Source: Thecamonas trahens ATCC 50062
Taxonomy: Eukaryota > Apusozoa > Apusomonadida > Apusomonadidae
DNA length: 31,425 nt
Assembly (NCBI RefSeq): GCF_000142905.1
Contig: NW_013657637.1
Location: 94,921 to 126,345 of the forward strand
Reading direction: 5' to 3'
Shown here: one piece after another, positions 27,728 to 31,425 of the stretch
How positions within the stretch are numbered: the stretch's first letter is position 1
Layout: each line of letters starts with the position of its first letter
Notes under the pieces: generated by a model
Databases searched by the model: none
Told to the model about the DNA's origin: nothing
Seen by the model: only the letters and a program-made list of their open reading frames with translations
Made by a program: the position numbers and the translations under genes

Positions 27728-29590
27728 CTACACAAAGACAAGCGTGGCGTCGATGCCGCGCTGGGCATCGGCGGCCGAAAAGAAGACAGTGATGTCGATT
27801 GCATCCGTCGGCTTGCCGCGCGCAGGCCCGTAGAGCGGCACAAACGGCTCGCAGACAAAGGCCCGAGCCGGGAGGGCGTCGTCGCGGGTGATGACAAATG
27901 TGGAGGCATGCGGGCTGCGGACGACGATGCGGGCTGGGCAGGCGAGACCGGCACTCCGCACCCGGAGAGTGAGGCGCTCAGGGTGGGCCGAGGCGACAAC
28001 GCGCATGGCGGTGCGAGCGGCGTCGAGTGTGTAGCTGATGGTCCGTCCGAGGCCGGAAGCCCGATCCTCGCCGTAGTGCACGGTCTTGCGTGTGGCCTCG
28101 AGGATGGCACCGGGCGTTGGTTCGGGGATGAAAGCGGTGAGGCCGTCGACGGCGACGGCGGTGCCGTGGCCGCCGAGCGACGAGGTGACTCTCAGTGGAA
28201 GGATTGCGCCGGCGCGGTGAAAGACTGGAAAGATGTCAAAGGGAACGGGGTAGGCGGCGAGGTGCGAGCCGCCGGCGTGGCGCGCGCCAGACCACCAGTC
28301 GATCCACGAGCCCTTGTCCGGAAAGTGGATCTCGCGGGTGGTCGAGTTGTCGGTCATAGGCGCGACGAAGATGTCTGGGCCGAGGAGATAGTTCCACGAC
28401 GAGGGTGGGAGCGGGCCGAGGTCGAGGCCGAGCGGTCGCATGATCGACGAGCCGTCGATCCAGGCCTGTGTGCCTGCGGAGAGGAGGTAGGGGACCAGCT
28501 CGTAGTGAATGTGAACAAACACGCGGTATGTGTCGAGGGTGGCGTTGCCTGAGCCAAACATCCACGGCCGGTGCTGGTTGTCGCCACCGTTCTCCATCAG
28601 CGAGCAAAAGGCGCCCATCTGGAACCAGCGGGTGAAGAGGGCGGTGGTGCGGCCGTTGACCTTGTCCGACGAGCCGCAGCACCGGTAGCCGCCGATGTCC
28701 GAGCCAAAGCCGACGTAGCCACGCCAAGCCGAGTGGAACATGTCCATGAGGGCGTCCTTGAGACCCTTGAAGGTCGGATCCTGGTCGCCGACCCATCCGG
28801 AGAAGACGACGTAGCGTGGAGAGAACGACCAGAGGTCGTCGACGGGACGCGACATGATGAGGCCCTCAAAGCCTCGGACCTTGCGGGTGTAGTTGAAAAA
28901 GTCTCCGTAGTACATGTCGGCGTACTCGCGCTCGTTGATCACGCCGCCCTTGCCGCGGATGATGCCAAACTCGATGACGTACGGATCGGTCCCGTCGCAC
29001 TTCCAGCCATCAACGCCCATGTCGAGGACAGTGTCCATCTGGGCGTGCCACCAGTCGACGGCAGCCGGGTTGGTGTAGTCGAGCCATGCGCCCTCGCCGT
29101 GCCACCACTTGAGCGTCTTGCCGTCGTTGAGATAGTAGCCGCCAGCCTTGCCCTCGGCGTAGTTTGACGAGTCGACATCGATGACCGAGGTGACCCAGCA
29201 GATGACCTTGATGTTCTTGGCGTGCAGCTCGTCGATGAGGCCCGAAGCGTTGGGATATCGCCCGGTGTCAAAGGCAAAGTTGTTGATGCCCGACGACCAC
29301 CGCGAGTCGAGGTCCACCGCCCCGACGGGGATGTCCCTCTCCAGAAAGCCGTCCACAAAGGCCCGAACCGCCGATCCGTTTGCCTGCGACGACGAGAGCC
29401 AGACCCAATGATGGTGTGCCCACTCGGCGTATGGTGCCGTCGCCACCTCGTCGGCTGCCGCCACCACCGCCAGGCGCGACGGCGTGTCGGCACCACTCCT
29501 GCTGGTGCCGGATGCAGGTGCGACCAGGGCGAGGGTGAGGGCGAGGGCGAGGGCGAGGGAGAGGGCGAGGGTGGAGGAGGGGATACCCAT
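27728..29590 (-). CDS. Secreted GH31 family glycoside hydrolase
   Basis: Intronless, 620 residues. The N-terminus is a signal peptide whose core is a Leu/Ala run (LALSLALALALTLALVAPASG). The catalytic (beta/alpha)8 barrel follows at about 55-430: IPVGAVDLDSRW, nucleophile Asp199 in DGWKCDGTDPYV, acid/base Asp269 in GWVGDQDPTF, and GFGSDIGGY with Asp298 in the substrate site, as in GH31. Beta-sandwich domains complete the C-terminus. GH31 contains alpha-glucosidases, alpha-xylosidases and relatives; specificity cannot be told. At 620 residues it is shorter than typical alpha-glucosidases because little or no N-terminal galactose-mutarotase-like domain precedes the barrel. Confidence 0.9.
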   Translation of the reverse strand: MGIPSSTLALSLALALALTLALVAPASGTSRSGADTPSRLAVVAAADEVATAPYAEWAHHHWVWLSSSQANGSAVRAFVDGFLERDIPVGAVDLDSRWSSGINNFAFDTGRYPNASGLIDELHAKNIKVICWVTSVIDVDSSNYAEGKAGGYYLNDGKTLKWWHGEGAWLDYTNPAAVDWWHAQMDTVLDMGVDGWKCDGTDPYVIEFGIIRGKGGVINEREYADMYYGDFFNYTRKVRGFEGLIMSRPVDDLWSFSPRYVVFSGWVGDQDPTFKGLKDALMDMFHSAWRGYVGFGSDIGGYRCCGSSDKVNGRTTALFTRWFQMGAFCSLMENGGDNQHRPWMFGSGNATLDTYRVFVHIHYELVPYLLSAGTQAWIDGSSIMRPLGLDLGPLPPSSWNYLLGPDIFVAPMTDNSTTREIHFPDKGSWIDWWSGARHAGGSHLAAYPVPFDIFPVFHRAGAILPLRVTSSLGGHGTAVAVDGLTAFIPEPTPGAILEATRKTVHYGEDRASGLGRTISYTLDAARTAMRVVASAHPERLTLRVRSAGLACPARIVVRSPHASTFVITRDDALPARAFVCEPFVPLYGPARGKPTDAIDITVFFSAADAQRGIDATLVFV

Positions 29591-29860
29591 GGTAGAAGAG
29601 AGAGGGTGCGGGGTGTGGGTGTGGTGGTGGAGAGAAGGGGGGGGGAGCGTAGTGGGAGTGGGGTGGGAGTGGGGGTGGGGTGGGCGTGGCGCGCGTGCGC
29701 GTGCGCGCCAGTTGGAGACCTTTGGGATGCAATGGCTGCCGGCCGGGACGAAGGCGGATCGGTGCAGCTACAGTACAGGTACAGTGCAGGGACGGACAAG
29801 CGGACAAGCGGTGCGCGCCGTGCGTGTGATGGAGGTGAGAGAGTCAGACTGGGATTTGCT
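29591..29860. promoter_or_regulatory. G-rich and alternating CG/TG region upstream of GH31 gene
   Basis: Holds a G-rich plus strand (about 29636-29688, several G3+ runs, G-quadruplex candidate), then an alternating purine-pyrimidine tract (about 29688-29709, GCGCGCGTGCGCGTGCGCGC-like), a Z-DNA candidate. No gene is seen. It is also the 3' flank of RPS19. Confidence 0.45.
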
Positions 29861-30307
29861 TTACTCGTCGTCGTCGACAACAGCGTACTTGGACTGCACG
29901 AGGGCGGTGGCGATGCGGTCCATGTGGCGGCGGCCCTCAGAGGTGAGGATGCGCATGTTGTTGGCGTCGCGGGTCACAAACTTGATGGTCTCGAGGTTGT
30001 TGAGGCACGAGCGGGCGACGGCGCCCGAGCCGGTGGCAACGTGGTTGGGGGCGGTGCCGTTCCGCTTCTTGCCGCCGTAGATGCGCTTGAACATGCCCAC
30101 GCCAGTGGCGCCGCGCAGGTACACCTGGCGGGCGATGGCGGCGGCACGCACAAAGTACCAGTCGTTGTCGGTCGGCGAGGCCTCCTTGAAGTGCGCCGTC
30201 TTGACGTACTCGGCCCAGTCGGGCACCTTCATGCCGCCGTTCTCCTTGAGGAACTGGGAGAGAGCCATGATGAACTTCTCCGCGTGCACGTCCTTAACGT
30301 TCGGCAT
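29861..30307 (-). CDS. RPS19: 40S ribosomal protein S19 (eS19)
   Basis: 148 residues from ATG 30307 (MPNVKDVHAEKFIMAL). Strong match in order to eS19: KVPDWAEYVKTAHFKE, DNDWYFVRAAAIARQVYLRG, GVGMFKRIYGGKKRNG, VARSCLNNLE, LTSEGRRHMDRIA. eS19 is essential for 40S maturation (18S rRNA 3' end processing) and sits at the head of the small subunit. The frame is open upstream to 30415, but the leader is unconserved and the sequence just before the ATG (gtgtgcag) looks like a splice acceptor, so a 5' UTR intron is likely. The tail is acidic (VVDDDE), unlike the basic tail of many eS19 proteins. Confidence 0.95.
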   Translation of the reverse strand: MPNVKDVHAEKFIMALSQFLKENGGMKVPDWAEYVKTAHFKEASPTDNDWYFVRAAAIARQVYLRGATGVGMFKRIYGGKKRNGTAPNHVATGSGAVARSCLNNLETIKFVTRDANNMRILTSEGRRHMDRIATALVQSKYAVVDDDE

Positions 30308-30880
30308 ACTGCACACATATACATCACATCGCCACACGGGTGAGTCTTCCCCGCCATGCCCGCACCCTTTGCCTGCCGCCGCCGGTGTAGCTGCCGCGCC
30401 CTGCCGATCATACACAAAACCAGAAAAATAGCACTCGCCGCCGCAGCGAGCCTACACCCCCCCACCATCCCCCCCCATCGCCACCACGCGCAGAGTACAT
30501 GCTCCTGCCTATGGTGTACACCATCTAGTGCGGGGGCCTTGCTCTGCCCACGCTACGTCGCTGTAGCCGGTGCTACGTCCGCTTCCGCCCTCGCGACGCA
30601 TCCACTAAATCAGCGGCCACTCGGCGGGCCCCACGGCCAACCCAGCCATGGCACAGCTGGTATAGCAGAGCAAGACCCAAGGCCAAGTACGTGGCGTGTA
30701 CCTGCTGCTCTGTGCTTCCTGGCCATGTGGCGTGCTCACTCCTTCCCTCCCTCCCGCTCCCCTCCCCAGCTCGTTCACGTACGTGTGTATGTATGTGTGA
30801 AGTGGTGTGTCCAAGACTCGTCGAGCAAGCAATGCCTTCCATTCGTCCTTTGGCCAAATTTCGTCCGTTCGCTCCGACCA
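30308..30880. other. Intergenic region upstream of RPS19, no gene identified
   Basis: 573 bp. Includes the likely 5' UTR and promoter of RPS19 (30308 to about 30480, with C runs near 30456-30476). A perfect 14-bp palindrome lies at 30511-30524 (ATGGTGTACACCAT), and CACGTACGTG near 30776. Small ORFs have no recognisable content. Confidence 0.4.
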
Positions 30881-31140
30881 ACGCACCAACGATTGTGGCT
30901 GCGAGCCAACGATTATGGCTACGAGCCAACGATTATGGCTACGAGCCAACGATTGTGGCTACGAGCCAACGATTGTAGCTACGAGCCAACGATTATGGCT
31001 ACGAGCCAACGATTGTGGCTACGAGCCAACGATTGTGGCTACGAGCCAACGATTGTAGCTACGAGCCAACGATTATGGCTACGAGCCAACGATTGTGGCT
31101 ACGAGCCAACGATTGTGGCTACGAGCCAAAGATTGTAGCA
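30881..31140 (+). repeat. 20-bp minisatellite, 13 units with higher-order pattern
   Basis: Thirteen in-register 20-bp units, consensus ACGAGCCAACGATTGTGGCT. Only two positions vary in the core, giving three types: ATGG, GTGG and GTAG. From 30981 the order is ATGG, GTGG, GTGG, GTAG, repeated twice exactly (30981-31060 and 31061-31140, last unit decayed). The ORFs across it are a by-product: 20 bp is not a multiple of three, so all frames give a 20-residue repeat. Confidence 0.95.
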
Positions 31141-31302
31141 ATCAACAATGGCCGCAACACAAGGCCGCCCGCTTACCTGCACGGTAGAAGCGGGCAGAGC
31201 GGGCAGAGCTGGGCTTGTAAGTTTGGCGAGTAAGTACGGCAACAGAAAGACAGCATGAGAATGAGGTGGGGAGCGATCGATCTCTCGGGTCAGATGATTT
31301 TT

Positions 31303-31425
31303 TTACCTCCGGCGCTGGCGCTTGGGATCGCGCTCGTCACCACCGCGGTCGCCGCCACGGTTGCCGCCACGGTCGCCGCCACGGTCACGATTGCGGTCGC
31401 CGCCGTAGCGGTCGCCGCCACGGTC
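31303..31425 (-). CDS. C-terminal fragment of an RGG-rich, probably RNA-binding protein
   Basis: The last 40 codons and TAA (31303-31305) of a gene that runs off the right edge of the window. The sequence is made of DRGGD/RGGN units ending ERDPKRQRRR. RGG/DRGG tails occur in FUS/TAF15-type proteins, hnRNPs, fibrillarin-like and RNA helicases, where they bind RNA and are arginine-methylated. No upstream domain is in the window, so the family cannot be decided. A T-run (31298-31304) overlaps the stop. Confidence 0.65.
   Translation of the reverse strand, partial: DRGGDRYGGDRNRDRGGDRGGNRGGDRGGDERDPKRQRRR

Noticed and set aside
30881-31140. CRISPR-like array
   Set aside because: The units are contiguous with no spacers and the host is a eukaryote; it is a minisatellite.
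30691-31233. ORFs with 20-residue repeats crossing the minisatellite
   Set aside because: All three frames are open only because the 20-bp unit has no stop codon. There is no domain or credible start.

Overview
The window is nuclear DNA of a GC-rich, gene-dense unicellular eukaryote. I see about 15 protein genes and one tRNA gene in 31.4 kb. The evidence is short GT-AG introns, eukaryote-only families (P5A ATPase, CDIN1-type nuclease, UAS-UBX protein, PX protein, SOSS-B-like OB fold, eS19 ribosomal protein), a Pol III tRNA gene with a T-run terminator, and a flagellum-type PG-rich repeat protein. The style (very GC-rich, few short introns, a flagellate gene set) resembles an apusomonad such as Thecamonas, but that is a guess from memory.

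Layout, left to right. 84-5178: SHIPPO/STPGR-type axonemal protein (+), RUN-domain coiled-coil protein (+), and a convergent coiled-coil protein ending in a CaaX box (-). 5179-6569: divergent promoter, then a CDIN1-like PD-(D/E)XK nuclease (+). 6570-7444: a gene-free stretch with an AT-rich island and an unusual cluster of near-perfect palindromes. 7445-13163: P5A-ATPase (ER transmembrane-helix dislocase family) and a multi-pass membrane protein built from a duplicated two-helix module. 13464-16886: a FAF1-like UAS-UBX protein (-) and an F-box/ankyrin-like protein (+) whose start codons are only 57 bp apart. 16923-17004: tRNA-Trp(CCA) and its terminator. 17139-19466: secreted Cys-based phosphatase, then an unrecognised protein with a palindrome-rich promoter. 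19830-23733: a 21-blade, three-propeller WD40 protein ending in a CaaX box, then a SOSS-B-like OB-fold protein. 23745-27474: PX-domain sorting-nexin-like gene (-) and a PP2C phosphatase (-). Between them lies a nearly identical tandem copy of the 3' end of the PP2C gene, carried with (GGT)n tracts. 27728-30307: secreted GH31 glycosidase (-) and RPS19 (-). 30881-31140: a 13 x 20 bp minisatellite with a four-unit higher-order pattern. 31303-31425: the C-terminus of an RGG-rich protein (-), cut by the window end.

The genes are not an operon. Two loose themes appear: ubiquitin/p97-SCF functions around the 15.4 kb divergent promoter, and membrane-directed proteins (two CaaX proteins, PX, RUN, P5A). 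Three genes need a one-base frame correction, all in the same direction, which suggests missing bases in the sequence rather than dead genes.
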